Below, piece by piece: positions 16,245 through 24,895 of a stretch of 52,687 nucleotides of DNA. The translations under genes and the position numbers were made by a program. Location: positions 1 through 52,687 of the forward strand of contig JAIXPL010000032.1 of NCBI GenBank assembly GCA_027486255.1, given 5' to 3'. The DNA is from Comamonadaceae bacterium. GTDB lineage: Bacteria; Pseudomonadota; Gammaproteobacteria; Burkholderiales; Burkholderiaceae_C. The notes under the pieces are model-generated. The model did not search any database, was not told the origin of the DNA, and saw nothing but the letters and a program-made list of their open reading frames with translations. The stretch's first letter is position 1; every line of letters begins with the position of its first letter.

Positions 16245-17930
16245 ATGACCCCCCAAGAGATCCTGGCCCAACACGGCCCCCGCGAAGCCATGGAATACGA
16301 CGTGGTGATCGTGGGTGCCGGGCCAGCAGGCCTGGCTGCGGCCATCCGCTTGAAGCAATTGGCACAAGACAAAAGCCAGGACGTCTCGGTGGTGGTGCTG
16401 GAAAAAGGCTCCGAGCCCGGCGCCCACATCCTCTCGGGGGCCGTCATGGACCCGATCGCCCTGAACGAGCTGCTGCCGAACTGGAGGGAACTGGGCGCGC
16501 CCCTGAACCAGCCCGTCACGGGCGACGACCTGCTGGTGCTGTCAGAGGACGGCGCCCAGCGCACCCCCGACTGGCTGATGCCGCGCAACTTCGACAACCA
16601 CGGCTGCTACGTCATCTCGCTGAGCAACCTCGTCAAGTGGCTGGCCACCCAGGCCGAAGCCCTGGGCGTGGAGATCTTCCCCGGCTTTACCGCCGCCGAA
16701 GTGCTCTACAGCGAAGACGGTTCGGTCAAGGGTGTGGCCACCGGCAACCTTGGGGTGGGCAAGGACGGCGAGCCCACCGAGAACTTCCAGCTCGGCATGG
16801 AACTGCACGCCAAGTACACCGTCTTTGCCGAGGGCGCACGCGGCCACCTGGGCAAGCAGCTCATCGAAAAATTCAAGCTGGCAGACGGCAAGGACACGCA
16901 GACCTTTGCCATTGGCATCAAGGAACTCTGGGAGATCCCGCCCGAGCAGGCCAAGCCGGGCCTGGTGGTGCACACCGCCGGCTGGCCGCTGAACGACGAT
17001 GCCTTTGGCGGCGGCTTTCTCTACCACCTCGAAGGCAACCAGGTCACCCTGGGCTATGTGATTGGCCTGGACTACGCCAACCCCTGGATGAGCCCGTTCG
17101 AGGAAATGCAGCGCTGGAAGACGCACCCGTCCATCCGCGCGCACATTCAAGGGGGCAAGCGCATCGGCTATGGCGCGCGGGCGCTGAACAACGGCACCCC
17201 ACAAGCCCTGCCCGAGATCGCCTTCCCCGGTGGCGCCCTGGTGGGCTGCAACGCGGGCTTCCTCAATGCAGCCCGCATCAAGGGCAGCCACGCTGCCTTA
17301 AAAAGCGGCATGCTCTGCGCAGAAGCCGCCTTCGAGGCCCTCGCCGCTGGCCGATCCCACGACACGCTCAGCGACTTTGAGGGCAAGTTCAAGGCCAGCT
17401 GGCTGCATGAGGAGCTGTGGACCTACCGCAACTTCAAGAACTGGTTCAAGAAAAGCCCGCTGCTGGGCAAGCTCATGACCGGCGTGGAGCACTGGTTTCT
17501 GCCCAAGGTGGGGGTGAAAAGCCCGCCCTGGACGGTGCACAACACGGTGGCCGACCACCGCAAGCTGCGCCCGGCGGCCGAGATGCCCCAGATCAGCTAC
17601 CCCAAGCCCGACGGCCAGCTCAGCTTTGACCGCCTCTCCAGCGTGTTCATCAGCAACACCAACCACGAAGAAAACCAGCCCGCGCACCTGACGCTCAAGG
17701 ACGCCAGCGTGCCGGTGAACCTGAACCTCAGCCGCTACGCCGGCCCCGAGAGCCGCTACTGCCCGGCCGGGGTGTACGAGTACGTCAAGAACGAAGACGG
17801 CGGCGACCGGCTGCAGATCAATGCGCAGAACTGCGTGCACTGCAAGACCTGCGACATCAAGGACCCCACGCAGAACATCGTCTGGGTCACCCCCGAAGGC
17901 GGCGGCGGACCCAACTACGTGGGCATGTAA
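16245..17930 (+). CDS. electron transfer flavoprotein-ubiquinone oxidoreductase
   Basis: ETF-QO, 561 residues, passes electrons from ETF (fed by acyl-CoA dehydrogenases) to the membrane ubiquinone pool. The FAD-binding GAGPAG is at residues 24-29 and a 4Fe-4S cluster is set by Cys506, Cys530, Cys533 and Cys536 (the last three as CVHCKTC), all present. The ATG at 16245 is taken because GGAGAG lies 9 bases before it and the family N-terminus begins here; the open frame upstream has no ribosome site. A TAGAAT box at 16149-16154 may be the -10. A strong intrinsic terminator follows. The family starts often include a short N-terminal extension as here. Confidence 0.95.
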   Translation: MTPQEILAQHGPREAMEYDVVIVGAGPAGLAAAIRLKQLAQDKSQDVSVVVLEKGSEPGAHILSGAVMDPIALNELLPNWRELGAPLNQPVTGDDLLVLSEDGAQRTPDWLMPRNFDNHGCYVISLSNLVKWLATQAEALGVEIFPGFTAAEVLYSEDGSVKGVATGNLGVGKDGEPTENFQLGMELHAKYTVFAEGARGHLGKQLIEKFKLADGKDTQTFAIGIKELWEIPPEQAKPGLVVHTAGWPLNDDAFGGGFLYHLEGNQVTLGYVIGLDYANPWMSPFEEMQRWKTHPSIRAHIQGGKRIGYGARALNNGTPQALPEIAFPGGALVGCNAGFLNAARIKGSHAALKSGMLCAEAAFEALAAGRSHDTLSDFEGKFKASWLHEELWTYRNFKNWFKKSPLLGKLMTGVEHWFLPKVGVKSPPWTVHNTVADHRKLRPAAEMPQISYPKPDGQLSFDRLSSVFISNTNHEENQPAHLTLKDASVPVNLNLSRYAGPESRYCPAGVYEYVKNEDGGDRLQINAQNCVHCKTCDIKDPTQNIVWVTPEGGGGPNYVGM

Positions 17931-17957
17931 GGCACTCCAGCCTTCCCCACCGCTGCC

Positions 17958-17990
17958 AGCCCCGGCGCCCTGTGCCCCGGGGCTTTTTTT
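17958..17990 (+). terminator. intrinsic terminator after ETF-QO
   Basis: AGCCCCGG pairs with CCGGGGCT across an 11-base loop and is followed by seven T residues (17984-17990). It ends the ETF-QO transcript and separates it from the exopolysaccharide arm. Confidence 0.85.
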
Positions 17991-18010
17991 CGCCTACGCA
18001 GCCTTCGATA

Positions 18011-18035
18011 CCTGCCGACGGCCGCTGTCGGCAGG
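18011..18035. repeat. perfect 9-bp inverted repeat CCTGCCGAC-N7-GTCGGCAGG
   Basis: It lies 20 bases past the ETF-QO terminator and 126 bases before the first gene of the exopolysaccharide plus arm. No T tract follows, so an operator or leader hairpin for that arm is as likely as a back-up terminator. Confidence 0.5.
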
Positions 18036-18160
18036 CACTGACAGCGCCTTGCCGGCGAGAACGTCACCATTTGTCACAAGGAAGCGGCGCCGCCCCCACC
18101 CCCGGTGGAACGGTCCGGGCCAAGCCCACCGCGTCCGCCCTCCACGCTCACGGACAAGCC

Positions 18161-18514
18161 ATGCGACCACTCTGCGTCTTCCTCATGCTCTGCACGGCGG
18201 CAGGTTCGGTCGCCGCCAACGCCTGCGACGCCAGCGCCGGCCAGGGCCAGGACCCGGTGATGGGGGTCACACATGCACAAAACGGTGCGCAACCCGGTGC
18301 GCAACCCAGTCCCCAACCCAGCGCCCAGCCCGGCCCCCCATGCGCTCCGGCAGCGCCGCAGGCGGCCACGATGAAAGTCGGCACCCGCCCGAATGCGCCC
18401 CCCTCATCCGGCAAGGAGGCTGCCAACGCCCGGGAGCGCAATGCCCAGGGAGGGCCCTTGCTGATGTCGGCGCTGGTCATGCTGGTCATTGCCCTGCGCC
18501 GGGGAGGCCACTGA
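18161..18514 (+). CDS. small secreted Pro/Gln-rich protein with C-terminal hydrophobic anchor
   Basis: A 117-residue protein of no family I recognise. A signal peptide covers residues 1-20 (MRPLCVFLMLCTAAGSVAANA), then comes a low-complexity Gln/Pro/Ala stretch with imperfect GAQP/SAQP repeats, and a C-terminal hydrophobic helix (LLMSALVMLVIAL) ending in RRGGH. This tripartite layout, N-signal, disordered linker, hydrophobic helix plus Arg pair, is that of cell-surface proteins anchored or sorted at the C-terminus, but the PEP-CTERM motif is missing. The stop lies 2 bases before the flippase ATG, and GGAGG inside its end is the flippase ribosome site, so it is the first gene of that arm. Confidence 0.6.
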   Translation: MRPLCVFLMLCTAAGSVAANACDASAGQGQDPVMGVTHAQNGAQPGAQPSPQPSAQPGPPCAPAAPQAATMKVGTRPNAPPSSGKEAANARERNAQGGPLLMSALVMLVIALRRGGH

Positions 18515-18516
18515 AG

Positions 18517-20037
18517 ATGGCCTCACTGAGCCAGCCGGGCGTGTCTGCGGTGCGCTGGAGCGTGATCGCCAGCACCGCCCGCTTTGCCCTGCAGCTGGGC
18601 GCACAGGTGATGCTGGCGCGCATGCTGGGGCCGGACATCTTCGGCCTTTTTGCCATCGGCCTGGTGCTGCTGACCTTTGCCAACTTCATCAGCGGCTTCG
18701 GCTTCAGCTGGAGCCTGTTGCAGCGCCAGGTCCTGCGCGAGGAAGACATCCGCTTCGCCTGGACCTGGCAGCTGCTGGCCGGCCTGCTGGCCGCAGGGCT
18801 CATGGCGCTGCTGGCGCCCTGGCTGGCGGTGCTGTTCAAGGCCCCGGCGGCGGCCGAAGTGATGGTCTGGCTGTCGCTGGCCTGCGTGTTCCAGGCCGCC
18901 GCCGCACCTTCGACCTCCCTGCTCCAGCGCGAGCTGAACTTCAAGGCCGTGGGTTTGATCCAGGTGGGCAGCTATGCCGCCGGCTACCTGCTGGTGGGCC
19001 TGCCCATGGCCTGGCAGGGCGCAGGCGTGCACGCGCTGATTGCCGCCTGGCTGGTGCAAACCGGCAGTGCACTGGCCGCCAGCTATGCCCTGCGGCCGCA
19101 CCCGGTGAGGCCCTTGCTTTGGTACGACGGGGCCTCGCTCGTGATGCGCACGGGCCGGGCGGTGTTCTTCACCAACCTGGTGAACTGGACCCTCAACAAC
19201 CTGGACCGCTTGCTCATCGCACGGCTGCTGCCCACCGCCTCGCTCGGTCTGTACAACGTGGCCTACAACCTGGCGACCGTGCCCAACACCCTGCTGCTGG
19301 GGGCGCTGCAGCCGGCCTTCATGGCCGCCGGCGCGCAGCTGCAACACGAGCGTGCTCGGCTGGCCGCGGCCTACCGACAGATGCTCGCCACCCTGCTGGT
19401 GCTGGGTGTGCCGGCCTTCGCCGGCCTGGCCCTGCTCTCGCCCGACCTGGTGCGCCTGCTCTACGGCCCGGCCTGGGACGGCGCGGGCCAGGTGCTGGCG
19501 GTGCTGTTCGCCTTCATGCCCGCCTTCGTGGTCTGGGGCGTGTCTACGCCGGTGTTGTGGAACACAGGGCGGCCCCACCATGAATTTGCGCTGCAGCTGC
19601 CCTTGATCCCGCTGGGCGCCCTGGCCTTCTGGCTGCTGGCTCCGCAAGGCATCACCGCCGCGGCCCTGGTCACGGGGGCGCTGCTGCTGCTGCGCGCGGG
19701 CGTGGTGGTGACCGCCGCCCTGCGCGCCCTGGCCCTGCCCTGGGCCAGCCTGGGGCCCCACGCGCTGCGCGGCGCCTTGCTCACCGGCGCCACGGTGCTG
19801 GCCGTGCGGGGCGGCCAAGGCCTGGCTGCCTCATGGCAGCAAGCCGGTCTGTCACTGCTGTGCGCAGCCGGGCTGCCGCTGGCCTCGGCCGCCCTGCTGC
19901 TCTGGCTCAAGCCCCACTGGTGGCCCCGCATGCTGGGCGAGGAATGCGGGCCCATGGTGCTGCGTTTTATGCCTGGGCTGCAGCGCCTGTGGACCCACCC
20001 CATGCATACGGCCAGGCCCGCACAGCGGCCGTCCTGA
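18517..20037 (+). CDS. polysaccharide flippase, Wzx/MVF type
   Basis: A 506-residue inner-membrane protein with about 12-14 hydrophobic segments. The N-terminus (VRWSVIASTARFALQLGAQVMLARMLGPDIFGLFAIG) and the middle block TNLVNWTLNNLDRLLIARLLPTASLGLYNVAY are typical of the polysaccharide biosynthesis (RfbX/lipopolysaccharide exporter) family that flips undecaprenyl-diphosphate-linked repeat units to the periplasmic face. The longer upstream frame is discarded since it overlaps ETF-QO and lacks a ribosome site. It sits in an arm with the polymerase-like gene and three glycosyltransferases, which fits Wzx/Wzy-dependent assembly. Confidence 0.9.
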   Translation: MASLSQPGVSAVRWSVIASTARFALQLGAQVMLARMLGPDIFGLFAIGLVLLTFANFISGFGFSWSLLQRQVLREEDIRFAWTWQLLAGLLAAGLMALLAPWLAVLFKAPAAAEVMVWLSLACVFQAAAAPSTSLLQRELNFKAVGLIQVGSYAAGYLLVGLPMAWQGAGVHALIAAWLVQTGSALAASYALRPHPVRPLLWYDGASLVMRTGRAVFFTNLVNWTLNNLDRLLIARLLPTASLGLYNVAYNLATVPNTLLLGALQPAFMAAGAQLQHERARLAAAYRQMLATLLVLGVPAFAGLALLSPDLVRLLYGPAWDGAGQVLAVLFAFMPAFVVWGVSTPVLWNTGRPHHEFALQLPLIPLGALAFWLLAPQGITAAALVTGALLLLRAGVVVTAALRALALPWASLGPHALRGALLTGATVLAVRGGQGLAASWQQAGLSLLCAAGLPLASAALLLWLKPHWWPRMLGEECGPMVLRFMPGLQRLWTHPMHTARPAQRPS

Positions 20038-20057
20038 GCGCTCAACCCACCCACACA

Positions 20058-21512
20058 ATGATCAACCAGTTCACCCTCCTCGTTCTCCTGCTCGGCGCCA
20101 GCTTGGCGGGGGTGCTGGCCTGGCTGGGCATGGCCGGGGCCACGCAGCTCACGGCGCGTCAGCAGCATGGCTACCTGCACTGGGTGTTTCCGGCCATCCT
20201 CTTTCTGCTGGCCTTGGGGTCCTTACTCAGCCAGCGCGACCTCACCACCAACTACGCGCTGCCCCCCGAGCTGCTGGGCATGGGCCCGGCGCCGGTCAAA
20301 CACCCGCTGGTGGCCGTGCTGCAGCCGGCGCTGTCCTTGATGCTGCTGGCCTTCAGCGGCGAGCGCCTGCTCGCGCATTGGCTGCTGCGCCATCTCCAGC
20401 CCACGCCCCTGCTCCTGCCACTGGCCTTTGCCGTGTTCTGGCTGGGCAGCACCGCCTCGCCGGCCCTGCTGGGCGCGCACCCCTTCCTCACACACGACTT
20501 TGTCTACCCCCTGGTCATGGGCCTGGCCGCCGCGCTGGCCACACCGCGCGAACTCGACTTGGCGCTGCGCACCACGCGCAACAGCCTGCTGCTGCTGATG
20601 CTGGCGGGCCTGCTGCTGGTGCCGCTGCAGCCCACGCTGGTGATGGATGCCAAATACCACCAGGGGCTGATTGACGGGCTGCCACGCTTTGCGGGTCTGG
20701 CCAGCCACGCGGTTTCCATGGGCCTGCTGACTCAGCTGGGCCTGCTGTGCCTGCTGGCCAGGCCCTTCGAGCGGCGCTGGCTTCAGCGCAGCGCCTGGGC
20801 CCTGGGCCTGCTGGTGCTGGTGGTCGCACAATCGAAGACCGCCTGGCTGGCCTTCCTGTTGTCGGCCGGTGTCTTGCTGCTGTGGCGCCACGGTGGGCAA
20901 CTGCGCCAGCGCCTCTCAGACCCGCTGCGGCCGACCCCCGGCGTGCTCACGCTGGTGCTGATCATGCTGAGCGTCGTGGCCCTCAGCGGCCTGGCGATGT
21001 TCGGCAACCTCGGTGAACGACTCGACCGCTTCTTGAGCAGCACCGAAGGCGCGCAACTGGTCTCGCTCACCGGCCGAGACCGCATCTGGACCATCGCCTG
21101 GGACGAATGGGCCCGCCACCCGGTGTTCGGTTACGGACCCGAGCTCTGGGGTGAAGCCTATCGCCATGCCATTGGCATGCCCAACGCCACGCATGCGCAC
21201 AACCAGTTCATGGACACGCTCTCGCGCGCTGGCAGCGTCGGTGCGGCGGCCCTGCTGGCCTACGCCCTCTTGCTGGCCGTGCTGTCGCTGCGCTGCGCAC
21301 GGGCCACGCGGGGCCTGTCGGTGGCGATCTATGTCAGCCTCCTGCTGCGCGCCATGAGCGAGGTGCCGCTGATGCTTTTTGGCTACGGACCCGAGTTCAT
21401 CAGCCACTTGCTGCTGCTGATGACGCTGGCCGCCGCCCAGACCCAGCGCGCGCCGGTGGTGCACATGCAGCGCGCAGGCCCGTCCCGCTCCAACCCGCAG
21501 CCGGCCCACTGA
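20058..21512 (+). CDS. O-antigen ligase/polymerase family membrane protein (Wzy_C)
   Basis: A 484-residue protein with about 12 membrane segments. The Wzy_C signature is at SLTGRDRIWTIAWDEWARHPVFGYGPE followed about 30 residues later by HAHNQFMDTLSRAGSVG, the periplasmic loop that carries the conserved Arg and His of WaaL and Wzy enzymes. In an exopolysaccharide locus with flippase and chain-length regulator a repeat-unit polymerase role is likeliest, though ligase activity cannot be excluded from sequence. The start ATG at 20058 is 20 bases after the flippase stop. Confidence 0.88.
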   Translation: MINQFTLLVLLLGASLAGVLAWLGMAGATQLTARQQHGYLHWVFPAILFLLALGSLLSQRDLTTNYALPPELLGMGPAPVKHPLVAVLQPALSLMLLAFSGERLLAHWLLRHLQPTPLLLPLAFAVFWLGSTASPALLGAHPFLTHDFVYPLVMGLAAALATPRELDLALRTTRNSLLLLMLAGLLLVPLQPTLVMDAKYHQGLIDGLPRFAGLASHAVSMGLLTQLGLLCLLARPFERRWLQRSAWALGLLVLVVAQSKTAWLAFLLSAGVLLLWRHGGQLRQRLSDPLRPTPGVLTLVLIMLSVVALSGLAMFGNLGERLDRFLSSTEGAQLVSLTGRDRIWTIAWDEWARHPVFGYGPELWGEAYRHAIGMPNATHAHNQFMDTLSRAGSVGAAALLAYALLLAVLSLRCARATRGLSVAIYVSLLLRAMSEVPLMLFGYGPEFISHLLLLMTLAAAQTQRAPVVHMQRAGPSRSNPQPAH

Positions 21513-21546
21513 GTCCGGCACTGAGCCCACCCTTCGCAGGAGCCCC

Positions 21547-22521
21547 ATGAAGTTCTCTGTCGTCATTCCGCTGTTCAACAAGGCCCCTTTCATTGCCTGC
21601 ACGCTCGCCTCGGTGCGGGCCCAGCGCTGGACCGACTTCGAGGTGATCGTGGTCGACGACGGCTCCACCGATGAAGGCCCCACCATCGTGGCGGCCACAG
21701 CCGATGCGCGCGTGCGCTTGGTGCGCCAGGCCAATGCCGGCGTGTCCGCCGCGCGCAACCGGGGCATCGCCGAGGCCCGGGGCGAGTGGGTCGCTTTCCT
21801 GGACGCCGACGACTGGCTGCACCCCAACTACCTGGCCACGCTGGTGCAGGTGCAAGAGGCCTGTCCCGAGGCCGACACAGTGGCCACCGACCTGGCCTTC
21901 ATTCCGCATGACGACCAGCACTGGCCTCCCGCCTGGACCCTGCCGCCAGAGCCTGCATCCATCGAAGTCATCAGCTGCCTGCCCAGCCGCTGGATGCAGG
22001 GCCCCACGCTCAGCAGCAGCTCCACGGCCGTGCGCCGCACGCGCCTGCTGGGGCTGCAGCCCTGCTTTCCGGTGGGCGAGACGCAGGGCGAAGACCTGGA
22101 CCTGTGGTTTCGCCTCTCCGAGCTGGCCCCGATTGCCATGGCCCACGTCCCCTTGGCGGCCTACCGCGTCGAGCTGGCAGGCAGCCTCAGTGCGGGCCAC
22201 CAAACGCAGGAGCTCGCGCCTTTTTTGCACCGGCTGCGCGAACGTGCGCTGCACGGCCCTCTGCGCGGCGAGCGGCGGCACGCCACCTTGGTGCTGGTGG
22301 CCCAGCACGAATTGACCCACGCACGGCTGAGCATCGCCGCCGACCAGCGCCTGGCCGCCTGGCGCTGGCTGTGGCGGGCACGCCATGCGCTCGCGCACCG
22401 CCGCTGGTGGGGCACGGCCCTGCTGTGCCTGCTGCCAGCCTCCTGGAGCCGTGCCCTGCAGCGCTGGCGTGAGCAGCGCAGCCGGCATGCACCACACCTG
22501 GCCGGGCCCCGGCAGGCCTGA
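21547..22521 (+). CDS. glycosyltransferase family 2
   Basis: A 324-residue GT-A enzyme. KFSVVIPLFNKAPFI starts the nucleotide-sugar fold at residue 2, IVVDDGSTDEG follows, and FLDADDWLHPNYL has the DxD metal-binding motif. It adds a sugar to the undecaprenyl-linked repeat unit in the cytoplasm. The C-terminal about 80 residues are Arg/Trp-rich and without strong hydrophobic segments, so it is likely peripheral. A good AGGAG lies 7 bases before the ATG. Donor and acceptor are unknown. Confidence 0.92.
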   Translation: MKFSVVIPLFNKAPFIACTLASVRAQRWTDFEVIVVDDGSTDEGPTIVAATADARVRLVRQANAGVSAARNRGIAEARGEWVAFLDADDWLHPNYLATLVQVQEACPEADTVATDLAFIPHDDQHWPPAWTLPPEPASIEVISCLPSRWMQGPTLSSSSTAVRRTRLLGLQPCFPVGETQGEDLDLWFRLSELAPIAMAHVPLAAYRVELAGSLSAGHQTQELAPFLHRLRERALHGPLRGERRHATLVLVAQHELTHARLSIAADQRLAAWRWLWRARHALAHRRWWGTALLCLLPASWSRALQRWREQRSRHAPHLAGPRQA

Positions 22522-22545
22522 CTTTTCTATCCAGCTTCTCTGACC

Positions 22546-23718
22546 ATGTACCCGTCCACCAGACCCCTCCGCCCGGAGCCCGCACCGCCGCCTGCACGCG
22601 AGAAGCCCCTGCTGTCGGTGGTGATCAAGGCGCTCAATGAAGCAAAGAACATCCAGGCCACGCTCGAGAGCGTGCTCGAAGCCACACGCGGGCTCAAGGC
22701 CGAGGTGGTGCTGGCCGACGCTTGCTCGAGCGACGCCACCGTGGCCCTGGCCAGCGCCTACCCGGTGCGGGTGGTGCAACTCATCCACCCGCAGGAGCGC
22801 TGCTGCGGCATCGGGCCACAGCTGGGCTTCCAACATGCGCGCGGCGAGTTCATTTACCTCATGGACGGGGACATGCGGCTGTGCCCGGGCTTCCTGGAGC
22901 GGGCCCTGTCCTTCCTGCAGCGGCACACCGAGGTGGCCGGCGTGGGCGGCCGGGTGGTCGAGCTCAACCACGACAGTTTCGAATACCGTGCGCGCAACGA
23001 GAAGCTGGCGCCCCACCAGCGCCCGGGCGCGGTGGACCGGCTCGACGGCGGCGGCCTGTACCGCCGGCGGGCCATTGAGGCGGTGGGGCATTTTTCCAAC
23101 CGCAACCTGCACAGCTACGAGGAGTTCGAGCTGGCCCTGCGCCTGCGCCTGGCCGGCTGGACACTCTGGCGCCTGGCCGACGATGCAGTCACCCACCGTG
23201 GGCACGAGATACCTGCCTACGCGCTGCTGCTCAGGCGCTGGCAATCGGGCTACATCTGCGGCTTGGGCGAGCTGCTGCGCGCGAGCTGGCACACACCTGA
23301 GCAGCGCCGCCAGCTGCTGCAGCTCAAGGAGCTGCGCCTGTACGCCGGCGTGCTGCTGGGCTGGGCACTGTTGCTGCTGGTGGCGCTGCCGCCCTGGCCA
23401 CTGCCGGTCAAGGTCCTGCTGCTGCCGCTGATGCTGGCCTCCCCAGTGGCCGTGATGGCCTGGCGCAAGCGCTCTTGGCAGCGCGGCCTCTATGCCCTGG
23501 CCTCCTGGAACCTGAATGCGGCCGGCCTGCTGCGCGGTCTGGCCCGGCGCCAGCGGCCCCCGAGCGATGCAGTGGCCAGCCAGGTGCTGCACGAGGGCCG
23601 GGCTAGCGCTGAAACCCTGAGCCTTCAAAGCGGGCTGAGCAGGCAGCGCCCGCCTGCGGCCACCCCATCAACCTCCCTGGACCACCCGGCCTCACGGCCC
23701 TCCACCCATGCCCCCTGA
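22546..23718 (+). CDS. glycosyltransferase family 2 with C-terminal membrane segments
   Basis: A 390-residue GT-A enzyme. The fold starts at about residue 23 (LLSVVIKALNEAKNIQATLESV), with ADACSSDATVALAS and the DGD motif of FIYLMDGDMRLCPGF. RLDGGGLYRRRAIEAVG is the acceptor-side segment. Residues about 260-310 form two hydrophobic helices (LYAGVLLGWALLLLVALPPW and VKVLLLPLMLASPVAVMAW), so it is membrane bound. The 3' end overlaps the next gene by 11 bases. The proline- and serine-rich tail of about 50 residues is unusual and may be a linker. Confidence 0.9.
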   Translation: MYPSTRPLRPEPAPPPAREKPLLSVVIKALNEAKNIQATLESVLEATRGLKAEVVLADACSSDATVALASAYPVRVVQLIHPQERCCGIGPQLGFQHARGEFIYLMDGDMRLCPGFLERALSFLQRHTEVAGVGGRVVELNHDSFEYRARNEKLAPHQRPGAVDRLDGGGLYRRRAIEAVGHFSNRNLHSYEEFELALRLRLAGWTLWRLADDAVTHRGHEIPAYALLLRRWQSGYICGLGELLRASWHTPEQRRQLLQLKELRLYAGVLLGWALLLLVALPPWPLPVKVLLLPLMLASPVAVMAWRKRSWQRGLYALASWNLNAAGLLRGLARRQRPPSDAVASQVLHEGRASAETLSLQSGLSRQRPPAATPSTSLDHPASRPSTHAP

Positions 23719-24895
23719 GTTGCACACAGCGCGCGCCCGCTTCATCTACATCGCCGGTCCCTGTACGCCCCGGGGCGGCGGCATGTTCAAGGTGGCCGAC
23801 TACCTGATCCAGAGCCAGGCCCCGTTGCAGGGCAGCCAGCACGCTCAGCTGCGGCCGCTGGAGACACGCGGCGCGGGCCCGGCCGTCTGGTCGCTGGTGG
23901 TGCTGGCTTCAGCGCTGCTTCACCTGCTGCGCGGCCGCCTGAGCGGGCGCCTGGCGGGCGTGCACGTGAACATGGCCGAGCGCCTAAGCCTGGGGCGCAA
24001 GGGCATGCTCATCCTGGCCTGCCGCGCGCTGGGCCTGCCCGTGGTGCTGCACCTGCACGCGGCCCAGTTGCCCCCCTTCTACCGCGCCCTGCCCCGGCCG
24101 CTACAGGCGCTCACACGCCGGGTCTTTGGCCTGGCCGACTGCTGCGTGGTGCTGGGTGAGGCGAGCCGCCGCTTCGTGACGCAGGAATTGGGCGTGGCGC
24201 CAGGGCGGGTGCGCGTGCTGATCAACGGCGTGCCCGAGCCCCGGGCCCCGCGGCGGCGCCCGGGGCCGGTGCAACGCGTGCTGTTCGTGGGCAACCTCTC
24301 TGAACGCAAGGGCGTGCCCGAGCTGCTGGCGGCCCTGGCCCGGCCAGGCTGGGATGCGCAGCACACGCGCGTGTGCCTGGCCGGTGGCGGCCCGGTCGAG
24401 GCCTACCGCCGCCAGGCTGCCGCCCTGGGCTTATCGGCCTGGGTGCACTTTGAGGGCTGGGCTGACCAGGCGCGCGTGGACGCACTCATGGCTCAGGCCG
24501 ACGTGCTGGTGCTGCCCTCGCATGACGAGGGCCTGCCGCTGGTCATCCTGGAGGCGCTGTCGCACGGCGTGGCCGTGCTGTGCACACCGGTGGGCGAGAT
24601 CCCGGGGGCACTGAGGGACGGGGAGGAGGCACTGTTCGTGGCGCCCGGCGACGTGCCGGCCCTGGCCGCACAACTGCAGCGCCTGCTCGCCGATGCAGCC
24701 CTGCGCGCTCGCCTGGAGCGCCAGGGCCGAGCGCTGTACGAGGCGCAGTTTTCCATACGCCGCTTTTTTGAGGCCGTGGGCCACCTCCACCAAGAGGTGT
24801 TTGGCGTGTGCGCGGCGCCGATGGTGCTGGGTCCGGTCGCAGCCAGACCGGCCGCTTTGCCTACGGCGCCCGCGCCTCTGGTACGCGGCTTTTAG
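23708..24895 (+). CDS. glycosyltransferase family 4/1 (GT-B)
   Basis: A 395-residue GT-B enzyme. The N-domain has PCTPRGGGMFKVADYL, the glycine-rich donor loop found in the family. The C-domain holds VLFVGNLSERKGVPELLAAL and the nucleotide-sugar-binding ExxE-type region SHDEGLPLVILEALSHGVAVLCTPVGEIPG at about residues 275-300. It begins inside the preceding gene (11-base overlap). Its stop codon TAG at 24893-24895 shares bases with the stop codon of the oppositely oriented WecB-like gene, so the two arms of the locus meet with no space for a terminator. Confidence 0.9.
   Translation: MPPELHTARARFIYIAGPCTPRGGGMFKVADYLIQSQAPLQGSQHAQLRPLETRGAGPAVWSLVVLASALLHLLRGRLSGRLAGVHVNMAERLSLGRKGMLILACRALGLPVVLHLHAAQLPPFYRALPRPLQALTRRVFGLADCCVVLGEASRRFVTQELGVAPGRVRVLINGVPEPRAPRRRPGPVQRVLFVGNLSERKGVPELLAALARPGWDAQHTRVCLAGGGPVEAYRRQAAALGLSAWVHFEGWADQARVDALMAQADVLVLPSHDEGLPLVILEALSHGVAVLCTPVGEIPGALRDGEEALFVAPGDVPALAAQLQRLLADAALRARLERQGRALYEAQFSIRRFFEAVGHLHQEVFGVCAAPMVLGPVAARPAALPTAPAPLVRGF

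Noticed and set aside
21400..23628. 742-codon frame on the minus strand across the ligase and two glycosyltransferase genes
   Set aside because: Three real genes on the plus strand explain the region; the frame is Gln/Ala/Gly/His-rich shadow sequence spanning gene borders.
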